A program made the position numbers and the translations under genes. Positions 47,947 to 55,602 of a stretch of 64,000 nt of DNA are shown here, one piece after another. This stretch comes from RH-AL1 sp965198495 (GTDB lineage Bacteria; Pseudomonadota; Alphaproteobacteria; Rhizobiales; Beijerinckiaceae), in the NCBI GenBank assembly GCA_965198495.1, contig CBDAPL010000001.1:2046001-2110000 (forward strand), read 5' to 3'. The notes beneath the pieces are model-generated. The model had not been told where the DNA came from. It saw only the letters and a program-made list of their open reading frames with translations, and made no database searches. Numbering within the stretch: the first letter of the stretch is position 1; each line of letters starts with the position of its first letter.

Positions 47947-49449
47947 CTACTTCGCCGGCAGCACGAACACCTGGCCGGGATAGATCAGCGCCGGATCGTG
48001 GATCTGCGTGGCGTTGGCGGCGTAGATCTGCGTGAAGCGCCTGCCGAAGCCGAAACGCTCGCGGCTGATCTTCCACAGGTTGTCGCCACCCAGCACCTGC
48101 CGCGTGCGCACCTCCTCGATCACGGCGGTGGACTGGCCCGGCGCGGCGTCCGCGGTTTGCGCCGATGATGCCGTCGCCGTGTCTGGCGCCGCGCTCCCGG
48201 CCGCGTCGGACGGGGTCGCCGCCGCCATGCTGGTGGTCGGCGTGCTCTTCGCGCGGTCGGCGGAGGCTCTGGCCTGCGGGTTCTCCGTCTCGGTTCGCGG
48301 CGTCGCCAGGCCGGCGAGGCCCGGGGCGCGGCCATCGCCCGGCGATACGATGGCGGCATCCGCCATTCCCGCGGGCACGTCGAACGGGACCTCGACCCGG
48401 GCGGCGACGCTCGTCCCCGGCCCGGCGTCGGCGCGCACCGTGTAATGGCCGCCGGCAAGCCCCTTGCGGATCGTCACGCTCCAGGCGCCATCCGCGCCGG
48501 CGACGACGTCGGCGAGGTGCGTGTCGTTCAGGTAGACGTGGACCGGCGTGCCGGGCGCCGCGCTTCCGGAGGCAAAGAAGCCGTTGCCGTTCTCGAGTTC
48601 GACCGAGCGGACGCCGAGGCCTTGCGGCATCGCCGTCTTCGCGGCCGTCGCGACGCCTGGCATGGCGGCCGTCGCGACGCCTGGCATGGCGCTCGGCGCG
48701 CCGCCTGGCATGACGCTCGGCGCGACGCCTGGCATGACGCTCGGCGCGACGCCTGGCATGGCGCTCGGCGCCGGGGCGGAGAGAATCTTGCTCGGGCGAC
48801 CCGGCTCGGCGAGCGCCACCGCGACCTGGCCGCCGTTCTTCGGCACCGAGACGGCGACGCTTTGCGCCGACTCGACGCTTGCCGCCGCGCCGGGCTTGGC
48901 GGCGTCCGGCGTCTGGCGCAGCGTGAGGTCATAGGCGCCGGGCGCGAGCGGCGGCGGCAGCAGGACGAACTGGCCGGTCGCGTCCGCCTTGCCCTCCGCG
49001 ATCACCTTGCCCGAGGCCAGCAGCGCCACCTTGGCGTTGGGCGCGGCGTTGCCGGCAACGACGGTGTCGCCCTTCGGCTCGACGCGGACGATGTCGAAGC
49101 GCGGCGGCGACGCCTCCGTCTTGCCGGTGGGGGCGGCGGCCGGCACCGGCGGAACCGCCACGGGCGGAACCGCGACCCTTGGCGCCCCGCGATCGGCCTC
49201 TCGGTCGAGCGCGCGCGCCGTCGGGATGTCGGCCGTCGCCGGCGCGCGGGAGCTGGCCGGCGGCGGCGCGGCGGCGCGGTCCGGCTTCGTGTCGGGATGG
49301 ACCATGCGCGACAGCGCCGGCACCGCGCTCGCGAGTTCGGTCGTGAGCGGCGTGCCGGGATGCCGATGCTGCCAGAGCGCGCCGCCGCCGAACGCCAAGG
49401 CGATCAGCACGAGCGCGATCACGGCCGCCCACTTGGTCGATGCTGGCAC
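47947..49449 (-). CDS. LysM domain protein with Ig-like segments
   Basis: 500 aa. An N-terminal anchor (AAVIALVLIALAFGGGALW) is followed by a long Pro/Ala-rich periplasmic region. That region holds two beta-rich blocks (DIVRVEPKGDTVVAGNAAPN, then GNGFFASGSAAPGTPVHVYL), which look like Ig-like/big modules. The protein ends in a LysM domain (GGDNLWKISRERFGFGRRFT…IYPGQVFVLPAK) that would bind peptidoglycan. Residues ~229-269 are an octapeptide repeat (PGVAPSVM type) from the 24-bp array. Alphaproteobacteria commonly carry such LysM proteins; their role in wall organisation is not established. Upstream of the Atm1-type gene, same strand, 64-bp gap. Confidence 0.85.
   Translation of the reverse strand: MPASTKWAAVIALVLIALAFGGGALWQHRHPGTPLTTELASAVPALSRMVHPDTKPDRAAAPPPASSRAPATADIPTARALDREADRGAPRVAVPPVAVPPVPAAAPTGKTEASPPRFDIVRVEPKGDTVVAGNAAPNAKVALLASGKVIAEGKADATGQFVLLPPPLAPGAYDLTLRQTPDAAKPGAAASVESAQSVAVSVPKNGGQVAVALAEPGRPSKILSAPAPSAMPGVAPSVMPGVAPSVMPGGAPSAMPGVATAAMPGVATAAKTAMPQGLGVRSVELENGNGFFASGSAAPGTPVHVYLNDTHLADVVAGADGAWSVTIRKGLAGGHYTVRADAGPGTSVAARVEVPFDVPAGMADAAIVSPGDGRAPGLAGLATPRTETENPQARASADRAKSTPTTSMAAATPSDAAGSAAPDTATASSAQTADAAPGQSTAVIEEVRTRQVLGGDNLWKISRERFGFGRRFTQIYAANATQIHDPALIYPGQVFVLPAK
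48644..48763. repeat. 24-bp tandem repeat, 5 copies, in LysM-protein gene
   Basis: Five contiguous 24-bp units with the core gacgcctggcatg (48644, 48668, 48692, 48716, 48740). The first two are identical. They encode the octapeptide series APSxMPGV in a linker region of the LysM protein. Confidence 0.92.
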
Positions 49450-49575
49450 GACATCTACTCCGACGCTGAGAACCGGACCTATTTGGTCATATTTCCATAT
49501 TTCTTACGAGCTACAGAGCCGACGCGATAGCTGGCGTAAGGGTGTGGTGCGCGGCGCCGAGCGAGGAACGACGAC

Positions 49576-50178
49576 GTGGGTGGATTGAGACGCGTCTGCG
49601 TCTACTGCGGCTCGGCGAGCGGTGGCGACCCGGCGTTCGAGGCGGCGGCGCGGACGCTTGGCGCGGCCCTGGCGGCCGACGGCATCGGCCTCGTCTACGG
49701 CGGCGGCGGCCTCGGACTGATGGGCACGCTCGCCCGCGCCGTGCTGGAGCATGGCGGCCACGTCACCGGGATCATCCCGGATTTCTTCACCGATAGCGAC
49801 GACGCCCTGCGCGAGGCGCAGGAGCACATCGTCGTGCCCGACATGCACACCCGCAAGATGATGATGTTCGATCGCGCCGACGCCTTCGTCGCTCTGCCCG
49901 GCGGCATCGGCACGCTCGAGGAGCTGGTCGAGCAGATGACGTGGGTCCAGCTCGAGCGCCACACCAAGCCGGTGCTGATCGCCGACATCGGCGGCTTCTG
50001 GCGCCCGCTGCTCGCCCTGCTGGATCACATGCGCGAACGCGGCTTCATCAGGACGGAGACGGAGATCCGCTACCTCGTCGCCGCGCGCGCCGAGGCGATC
50101 GTGCCGATGCTGCGCGACGCGGTGGCCCGCGTGGAAAGGGCGGGCGCGATGAAGGACACGGTGGACAGCCGCCTGTAG
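49576..50178 (+). CDS. LOG family protein (cytokinin riboside 5'-monophosphate phosphoribohydrolase)
   Basis: 200 aa from GTG 49576. It is a TIGR00730-type Rossmann protein: RRVCVYCGSASGGDPAFEAA at the N-terminus, YGGGGLGLMGTLARAV, and the LOG signature with HTRKMMMF and PGGIGTLEEL. These enzymes release the base from AMP and related nucleotides; plant LOG activates cytokinins. Its bacterial physiological role is usually unknown. It is divergent from the LysM gene with a 126-bp gap. A lower-GC TetR-SDR pair follows it on the same strand. Confidence 0.9.
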   Translation: MGGLRRVCVYCGSASGGDPAFEAAARTLGAALAADGIGLVYGGGGLGLMGTLARAVLEHGGHVTGIIPDFFTDSDDALREAQEHIVVPDMHTRKMMMFDRADAFVALPGGIGTLEELVEQMTWVQLERHTKPVLIADIGGFWRPLLALLDHMRERGFIRTETEIRYLVAARAEAIVPMLRDAVARVERAGAMKDTVDSRL

Positions 50179-50206
50179 CCGTCCAATCACGCTCGCCCAG
50201 CGATAG

Positions 50207-50220
50207 TTGACTGACTGAGC
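50207..50220 (+). promoter_or_regulatory. Possible TetR operator before tetR gene
   Basis: ttgactgactgagc (50207-50220) shares the core ACTGACTG with taactgactggac (50836-50848), upstream of the SDR gene. The two occurrences flank the regulator and its putative target. Short and not palindromic, so tentative. Confidence 0.3.
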
Positions 50221-50253
50221 GCTCTCTTATATGATCAATGGTGTGGACGGCGG

Positions 50254-50820
50254 ATGGCGAGACCGAGAAGCGACGACAGACGCAACGCGATCATGACAGC
50301 GACAATCCGCGTCGTCGCCTCTCAGGGTCTGAGCGCACCGACGGCTTTGATCGCGAAGGAGGCGGGTATCTCCAATGGTTCGCTCTTCACCTATTTCGAC
50401 ACCAAGGCGGAGCTCTTGAACCAGCTCTATGTCGAGCTCAAAACGGAGATGGGTGTGGCTGCCCTGGGCGGTTTGTCGACCGAGGCGGAAACACGCGAGC
50501 AGTTGCGTCATGTCTGGTCCTGTTGGCTGCACTGGGCGACCTCTCACCCCGACAAGCGCCGGACGCTCGCGCAGCTCGGCGTTTCTGACGAAATCACCGC
50601 GGAAAGCCATCAGGCCGGAAGTCGCGCGCTCTCGGGCATCGCGAACATCTTGGAGCGAAGTCGCGCTGATGGTCCGATGCGCGATGCGCCGAGTGGTTTC
50701 GTCGTCACCCTGATGACAGGGGTCGCCGACGCAGCGATGGACTTCATGATGCGCGATCCGGCCAATGCCGACGCGCATTGCATCGCCGCGTTCGACGCCG
50801 TGTGGCGCATGATCGCTTAA
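50254..50820 (+). CDS. TetR family transcriptional regulator
   Basis: 188 aa. The N-terminal HTH domain (ATIRVVASQGLSAPTALIAKEAGISNGSLFTYF) has the FTYFDTKAELLNQLY ending typical of TetR. An all-helical ligand/dimer domain follows, with no recognised inducer signature. The SDR gene starts 37 bp downstream on the same strand and shares an ACTGACTG element in its upstream region, so it is the likely target. Base composition is lower in GC than flanking LOG and ligase genes, so the pair may have been gained together. Confidence 0.9.
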   Translation: MARPRSDDRRNAIMTATIRVVASQGLSAPTALIAKEAGISNGSLFTYFDTKAELLNQLYVELKTEMGVAALGGLSTEAETREQLRHVWSCWLHWATSHPDKRRTLAQLGVSDEITAESHQAGSRALSGIANILERSRADGPMRDAPSGFVVTLMTGVADAAMDFMMRDPANADAHCIAAFDAVWRMIA

Positions 50821-50856
50821 GCTTTTCACAGTTGGTAACTGACTGGACAGACATTG

Positions 50857-51792
50857 ATGGACAGATCCATGCCGGAATCAGCTTCAGATCGCGACCACCA
50901 CGCCTACATCGTCACCGGCCCAACCTCCGGCATAGGCCGCCGTACAGCCCTGGAACTGTCCAAGCTTGGCACCGTCATCCTGGTCGGCCGCGATCGCCTG
51001 AAGCTTGCGGAGGTGCAAACGGCCATTCAGCGTCGAGGTCAGCAGGCGATATCGATCGTGTGCGATCTCTCGGACCTCGCGAGCGTGCGGAGCGCGGCAG
51101 CGCAGATTGGCGCGCTCCGCCTGCCCATTGTCGGTCTGCTCAACAATGCCGGGATTCACCAGATGCGCCCTACGCAAAACGCTCAGGGCTGGGACATGAC
51201 GTTCGCGACGAACCATGTCGGCCCGTTCGCGCTGACCGAGACGCTGCTGCCGCATCTTGCCGACGGCGCGAACGTCGTCTTCGTCTGTTCGGGCGTCGAG
51301 GACCCCGAGCGCAAGCCCGCCGTCGCCGCCGGCTTCAGAGGCGGTCGCTATGTTTCAGCGGAGGCAAGCACGCGAGGGGAGTGGCAGTCCGGCGGCTCCA
51401 AGCTGCCCGGTGGCGACGCCTACGCGACGTCCAAGCAGTGCAATCTTGCCTCGGCCATGGTTCTAGCCCGGGAGAACCCGAGGTTGCGGATCAACGCCTA
51501 TGAGCCGGGCTTCACGCCGAACACCAGCCTGGGGCGCGATGCCAACGCCTTTCTTCGCTTCCTGCTCAGATACGTTTTGCCGCTGTTCGCGCCTTTCGTG
51601 AAATACTGGAGCACGCCCAAGCGGGCCGCACGTGTCGCCGCACAGCTTCTGACCGACACATCAGGAGCGACCGGCGTCTATTACGACGATGGCGGCCGGC
51701 CGATGGCTGGATCCAAGCTCGTGCGCGAACCCATGTTTGCCGAGCGTGTCGTCGCTGAAACGCGCGCGCTGCTAGCGACCACGCCCGCGTGA
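50857..51792 (+). CDS. SDR family oxidoreductase, TetR-linked
   Basis: 311 aa from ATG 50857; a TTG three bases earlier is also possible. It shows IVTGPTSGIGRRTALEL for the cofactor, LLNNAGIHQM, and YATSKQCNLASAMVLAREN with the active-site Tyr and Lys. The layout matches the WW-domain oxidoreductase/retinol-dehydrogenase-like SDRs. It probably works in detoxification or modification of a lipophilic compound under control of the upstream TetR; the substrate is unknown. It converges on the ligase gene with a 19-bp gap. Confidence 0.88.
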   Translation: MDRSMPESASDRDHHAYIVTGPTSGIGRRTALELSKLGTVILVGRDRLKLAEVQTAIQRRGQQAISIVCDLSDLASVRSAAAQIGALRLPIVGLLNNAGIHQMRPTQNAQGWDMTFATNHVGPFALTETLLPHLADGANVVFVCSGVEDPERKPAVAAGFRGGRYVSAEASTRGEWQSGGSKLPGGDAYATSKQCNLASAMVLARENPRLRINAYEPGFTPNTSLGRDANAFLRFLLRYVLPLFAPFVKYWSTPKRAARVAAQLLTDTSGATGVYYDDGGRPMAGSKLVREPMFAERVVAETRALLATTPA

Positions 51793-51811
51793 CACGCTCG
51801 TCTCCCTCGCT

Positions 51812-52846
51812 CTAGGCGATCTGCGCGAAGGTGCAGTGTCGCGCCGGCTTGTCCGGGCGCCAGCGCAGGAAGCTCGAGCCGTGGCGCAGGCGGCGGCCGG
51901 TGACCTGGTCGTAGGCGACCTCGACGACGAGTTCGGGCGCGAGCGGCGTCCAGGCGGCGCTGCGCGCCGAGGCCCAGCGGCTCGGCTTGCCCGGCACGTT
52001 CTCGTCGAAGCCGGCGCCGCCGGCCAGCGCCTCGAGGCGGCGGGTCAGCCCGTCGCGATCCTCGCGCGGCAGGTTCGAGGTGAAGCCGACATGGTGCAGC
52101 CGCGCGCCGTCGTAGAGGCCGAGCAGCAGCGAGCCGACCTCGCGCTTGCCGGTGGCGTAGCGGAAGCCGCCGACCACGCAATCGACGGTGCGCTTGTGCT
52201 TGACCTTGATCATCGCGCGCTCGCCGGCGCGGTAGGGCTCGTCGAGCCGCTTGGCGACGACGCCGTCGTAGGTCGCGCCGACGTTCCGCAGCCAGCGTTC
52301 GGCGGCGGCGCGGTCGGCCGTGGCCGGGCCGAGCGTCAGGCCGCGATCGTCGCCGTGCGCGGCGCAGAAGGCCTCGAGGCGGCGACGGCGCTCGACGAGG
52401 GGTTCGCCGCGCAGATCCTTGCCGCGCGGCGAGACCAGCATGTCGAAGGCGGCGAGCAGGGCCGGCGTCTCGACCGACAATCTGGCGATGCGGCTCGCGG
52501 CGGGATGGATCCGCTGGCCGAGCAAGTCGAACGAGAACGCGTCGCCGTCGGGCACCATCAGTTCGCCGTCGAGCACGAAGGTGCCGACCGCCAGCGCGCC
52601 GAGATGCGCCACCACCTCGGGAAAGTAGCGCGACAGCGGCTTGCCCGCGCGCGACTGCAGTTCGACGGCGCCCTCGGCCTTGAAGGCGATGCAGCGGTAG
52701 CCGTCCCATTTGGGCTCGAACTGCCAACCCTCGCCCTCCGGCAAGGTGGCGGCCGCCTTGGCCTCCATCGGCTCGATGGCGCCGGGCACAAAGGGGAGCG
52801 TTGCGAATGGTCCGGTGGATGCCGTTTCCTTCGCGCGGACCGTCAC
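51812..52846 (-). CDS. ATP-dependent DNA ligase (LigC/LigD type)
   Basis: 344 aa from GTG 52846, overlapping the lrgB stop as GTGA. The nucleotidyltransferase motif I is EPKWDGYR (Lys receives AMP). Motif III-like FVLDGELMVPD, motif IV YDGVVAKRLDEPYRAGER and motif V MIKVKHKRT follow, then an OB-fold domain. There are no LigD polymerase or phosphoesterase domains, so it is a stand-alone ligase like those accompanying bacterial Ku/NHEJ. No ku gene is in the window. Being the last gene of a cidA-lrgB-ligase overlap chain is odd. Confidence 0.9.
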   Translation of the reverse strand: MTVRAKETASTGPFATLPFVPGAIEPMEAKAAATLPEGEGWQFEPKWDGYRCIAFKAEGAVELQSRAGKPLSRYFPEVVAHLGALAVGTFVLDGELMVPDGDAFSFDLLGQRIHPAASRIARLSVETPALLAAFDMLVSPRGKDLRGEPLVERRRRLEAFCAAHGDDRGLTLGPATADRAAAERWLRNVGATYDGVVAKRLDEPYRAGERAMIKVKHKRTVDCVVGGFRYATGKREVGSLLLGLYDGARLHHVGFTSNLPREDRDGLTRRLEALAGGAGFDENVPGKPSRWASARSAAWTPLAPELVVEVAYDQVTGRRLRHGSSFLRWRPDKPARHCTFAQIA

Positions 52847-53646
52847 GGCGTGAACAGCCGCAGCAGCCCCGGCAGGATCAGCGGCGTGACGAGCGCCGTG
52901 ACGGCGCCGTTCAGCCCCAGAGCGATACCGGCGAAGGCGCCGGCGAGAGGGTCGACCTGGAAGGCGCGGGCCGCGCCGATCCCGTGCGCCGACAGGCCGG
53001 CCGCGAAGCCGCGCGCGGCGAAGTCGCGGATGCGCATCGCGTTCATCAGCGGCGTCACGACGACGGCGCCGAAGACGCCGGTGAGGATCACGAAGACGGC
53101 GGTCAGCACGGGGATGCCGCCGTTGGCGGCCGCCAGGCTCATCGCGATCGGCGTCGTCACCGATTTCGGTGCCATCGAGGCGAGGATCGCCACCGGCAGA
53201 CCGAGCACGCCGCCGATCACCACCACCGAGGCGATCGCCGTCACCGAGCCGACCAGCAGCGCGCACCCCATCGGCACCAGCGTCGCGCGGACCCGGCCGA
53301 GGTTGCGGTAGAGCGGGATGGCCAGCGCCACGGTGGCCGGCCCGAGCAGGAAATGCACGAACTGCGCGCCGTCGAAGAAGGTCTGATAGCGCGTGTGGGT
53401 GAGGATCAGCAGCGTGGCGAGGATCGCGGAGGAGATGGCGACCGTGTTGGCGAGCGGATGGCGGTGGCACCGCTCCGCGACCTTGTCGGCAAAGATGTAG
53501 GACACGAGCACGGCGGTCAGCCAGAGCAGGGGGTTCGCCGACAGGTAGACCCAGATCTGGCCGGCGCGCTCCGGCAGGATCGTCATCCCGTACTCGGCCA
53601 TGCCGTGGTTGGTGATGCCGTGGTTGATCATGCCGTGGTCGGTCAT
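52843..53646 (-). CDS. LrgB/CidB family membrane protein
   Basis: 267 aa from ATG 53646, overlapping the cidA-like gene (ATGA). It has about seven hydrophobic segments and the LrgB core: FLLGPATVALAIPLYRN, ASMAPKSVTTPIAMSLAAANG and GLSAHGIGAARAFQVDP. In Gram-positives LrgAB/CidAB influence murein hydrolase activity and overflow-metabolite export (holin/antiholin-like). The first ~20 residues are an HGMxN pentapeptide repeat from the 15-bp array at 53600-53644. The usual protein would begin near MTILPERAG. The ligase gene overlaps its stop. Confidence 0.92.
   Translation of the reverse strand: MTDHGMINHGITNHGMAEYGMTILPERAGQIWVYLSANPLLWLTAVLVSYIFADKVAERCHRHPLANTVAISSAILATLLILTHTRYQTFFDGAQFVHFLLGPATVALAIPLYRNLGRVRATLVPMGCALLVGSVTAIASVVVIGGVLGLPVAILASMAPKSVTTPIAMSLAAANGGIPVLTAVFVILTGVFGAVVVTPLMNAMRIRDFAARGFAAGLSAHGIGAARAFQVDPLAGAFAGIALGLNGAVTALVTPLILPGLLRLFTP
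53600..53644. repeat. 15-bp tandem repeat, 3-4 copies, at lrgB 5' end
   Basis: The units atgccgtggttggtg, atgccgtggttgatc and atgccgtggtcggtc are contiguous, with a diverged fourth at 53585. They encode DHGMI-NHGIT-NHGMA-like pentapeptides directly after the start Met and bring several in-frame ATGs, so the true start is ambiguous. Confidence 0.88.
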
Positions 53647-54068
53647 GGATGGCGCCGGGGTTCGACCGCCGCCTCGACCGCCTCGACCGGCTCCTTGCGG
53701 CGGAACGCGTGCAGACGCGAGACGAGCCGGAACGTGACCGCGGTGACGATGAGCGTCAGCGTCGTCGAGAGGACGATGGCGGTCGCGATCGCCAAGGCGT
53801 TGGCGCGCAGCAGGTCGAGGTACTGCACCACGCCGACCGCCGCCGGGATGAAGAGCAGCGACAGATTGCGCAGCAGCACGTCCGTGACGCGGCCAAGTTC
53901 GAGCGGCACCGTATCGGCCGGATCGGCTTTTCCGTGGCCGTGCCAGACCAGGAACAGGAACAACAGAGCGAGGCCGGCGACGGGGCCGGGCAGCGGCAAT
54001 AAGAGCGCGCGAACCAGGATTTCGCCGATGAGTTGGCAGGCCAGGAGGCCGGCTATGGCGGCGATCAT
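53643..54068 (-). CDS. CidA/LrgA family membrane protein
   Basis: 141 aa with four hydrophobic segments (MIAAIAGLLACQLIGEILVR, GPVAGLALLFLFLVW, SLLFIPAAVGVVQYLDLL, LAIATAIVLSTTLTLIVTAV). The family hallmark LPLPGPVAGLALLF and FIPAAVGV are present. It is a small holin-like partner of the LrgB protein encoded next, with which it overlaps by 4 bp. The three-gene unit cidA-lrgB-ligase is read leftward from about 54070. ATG 54068 is the only good start. Confidence 0.9.
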   Translation of the reverse strand: MIAAIAGLLACQLIGEILVRALLLPLPGPVAGLALLFLFLVWHGHGKADPADTVPLELGRVTDVLLRNLSLLFIPAAVGVVQYLDLLRANALAIATAIVLSTTLTLIVTAVTFRLVSRLHAFRRKEPVEAVEAAVEPRRHP

Positions 54069-54116
54069 GATCCCGATGTCCCGTTTGGCCGACGCCGCTG
54101 TCTAGACAATCCAGGC

Positions 54117-54449
54117 ATGGACATGAACATCGTGAAGCGCATAGCACCCCTGACAGTCCCGATCCTGCTCGCCATCGCAACACCAGCCGCGCCCGCGATG
54201 GCCTACACGCAGCCCTTCACCTTCCATTGCACGGGCAATGCCTGCCGCGTCATGGGCTTTCTCGACGAAGGCCTCGGCTGCCTGGTCTACACCAACAACA
54301 GCCGGTACTCCGTGCGCCTGACGCTCGGGCCGGATGGACGCGTGTACGATCTCGCGCCCGGGCAGACGCTGTCGCCGATCGCGGACACGCATTGCTACGG
54401 CTATTACGAAGGCGGCGAGCACGCCGAGTTCCTGACGGCGCCGCGCTGA
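54117..54449 (+). CDS. Small secreted cysteine-containing protein
   Basis: 110 aa from ATG 54117; an open extension to 54033 is antisense to the cidA start region. A signal peptide (IAPLTVPILLAIATPAAPAMA) precedes an ~80-residue mature part with four Cys (FHCTGNACRVM, LGCLV, DTHCYGYY). This suggests two disulfides in a small beta-rich periplasmic protein. No family is recognised. It is divergent from cidA and is followed 74 bp later by the NDUFA12 gene. Confidence 0.65.
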   Translation: MDMNIVKRIAPLTVPILLAIATPAAPAMAYTQPFTFHCTGNACRVMGFLDEGLGCLVYTNNSRYSVRLTLGPDGRVYDLAPGQTLSPIADTHCYGYYEGGEHAEFLTAPR

Positions 54450-54523
54450 ACCCATCTCGGTGGACACGGCCCCCGCGCCTCTGCATAGTCCGCACCCAAG
54501 CGCGCCCCTGGCGGCGCCATGCA

Positions 54524-54952
54524 ATGGATAGGCCCGTGCCGTCGTTCGTCGAGAGATTGACCCGAATCTTCACGTGGTGGAACGGCCAGACCGTCGGCAC
54601 GGCCTTCTTCACGAAACGCCATGGCGAACTGGTCGGCACGGACCAGTTCGGCAACAGCTATTATCGCGCGCTCGGCGGCAGAATCGACCCGACGCTCGGC
54701 TTCCAGCGCCGCTGGGTGATCTATCCGGGCTACTCAGAGGCCTCGACCGTGCCGCCCGGCTGGTATGGCTGGCTCCACCACACGAGCGACATCCCGCCGA
54801 CCGAAGAAGAGTACAACCCGAAAGAGTGGCAGCTACCGCACCGGCCCAACATGACCGGTACGCCGGAAGCATGGCGTCCGCCGGGCTCGACGCTACGCGC
54901 CAACGCGCGGCCGCCGGCCACGGGCGATTACGAGGCCTGGTCGCCCGAGTAG
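54524..54952 (+). CDS. NADH:ubiquinone oxidoreductase subunit NDUFA12-like
   Basis: 142 aa from ATG 54524. The conserved block IFTWWNGQTVGTAFFTKRHG, then VGTDQFGNSYYRALG, and RRWVIYPGYSEASTVPPGWYGWLHH define the NDUFA12 (B17.2) family, an accessory subunit of alphaproteobacterial and mitochondrial complex I. The C-terminal HRPNMTGTPEAWRPPGS is also typical. Together with the NDUFA9-like gene at 3.3 kb it supports an alphaproteobacterial source. It is not in a nuo operon here. Confidence 0.95.
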   Translation: MDRPVPSFVERLTRIFTWWNGQTVGTAFFTKRHGELVGTDQFGNSYYRALGGRIDPTLGFQRRWVIYPGYSEASTVPPGWYGWLHHTSDIPPTEEEYNPKEWQLPHRPNMTGTPEAWRPPGSTLRANARPPATGDYEAWSPE

Positions 54953-54978
54953 GCCTTGGCTGCGGATAGGTGAGGACG

Positions 54979-55602
54979 ATGGGCGATTTCCTGCATTCCC
55001 TGTCCACGGGAGCGACGTTCAACCCTGTTTCCGCCTTCCTTATCGCCTTGTTCGGTGGTGCCTTCGCGATCGTCGCCATCGTGTTCAAGCAGAGCTACGA
55101 GTTTCGGACGCAAAGACGCAGAAACCTTGAGATGTTGACGGCCGAACTCGTCGATATCGAGGAACACTTCGCTCGCAACGTCGAACGCATAGAAGCCATG
55201 GTGTCGGTGCTGCAGGATGGGGATGAGCTTTGGCCCGAACGGGTCCATCTCAAGAAGCTTCTCTGGCCGCAAGACAGCGCCTTCTTCAACAAAGACGTCA
55301 CGAGTTTGATGTCGGTCGATGTCGCGAACAACATCGGCAAATTCAGATTACGTCTGAGGAATGCCAATCTCGACGCGGAGGCCGCGCTGCGCGTGTACGA
55401 GACCAAGGATGCGCAGGCCCTGGCAGCGACCTTGGAATATGTTCGGGCACGATCGCTGAGGTTGATCGCCCTGGCGCCGTCCGCCTTGCGACGGCGAGCG
55501 GAACAAGAGCCTCGCCCGGAAAAGCCGCGAGTCAATTTCAGAGACGTGAAGGATATGATCTTCCTTCCGGCCAGGGTCATATTCGAAGAAGGCCTCGAGT
55601 GA
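54979..55602 (+). CDS. Membrane-anchored helical protein, unknown
   Basis: 207 aa from ATG 54979, with GTGAGGACG upstream; a GTG three codons earlier is possible. One transmembrane helix (NPVSAFLIALFGGAFAIVAIVF) is followed by long helical, charged stretches (YEFRTQRRRNLEMLTAELVDIEEHF) likely to form a coiled coil. No family is recognised. GC is lower than in neighbours. Its TGA stop overlaps the GTG start of the pseudouridine synthase gene (GTGA), so translation may be coupled, but a shared role is not apparent. Confidence 0.65.
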   Translation: MGDFLHSLSTGATFNPVSAFLIALFGGAFAIVAIVFKQSYEFRTQRRRNLEMLTAELVDIEEHFARNVERIEAMVSVLQDGDELWPERVHLKKLLWPQDSAFFNKDVTSLMSVDVANNIGKFRLRLRNANLDAEAALRVYETKDAQALAATLEYVRARSLRLIALAPSALRRRAEQEPRPEKPRVNFRDVKDMIFLPARVIFEEGLE

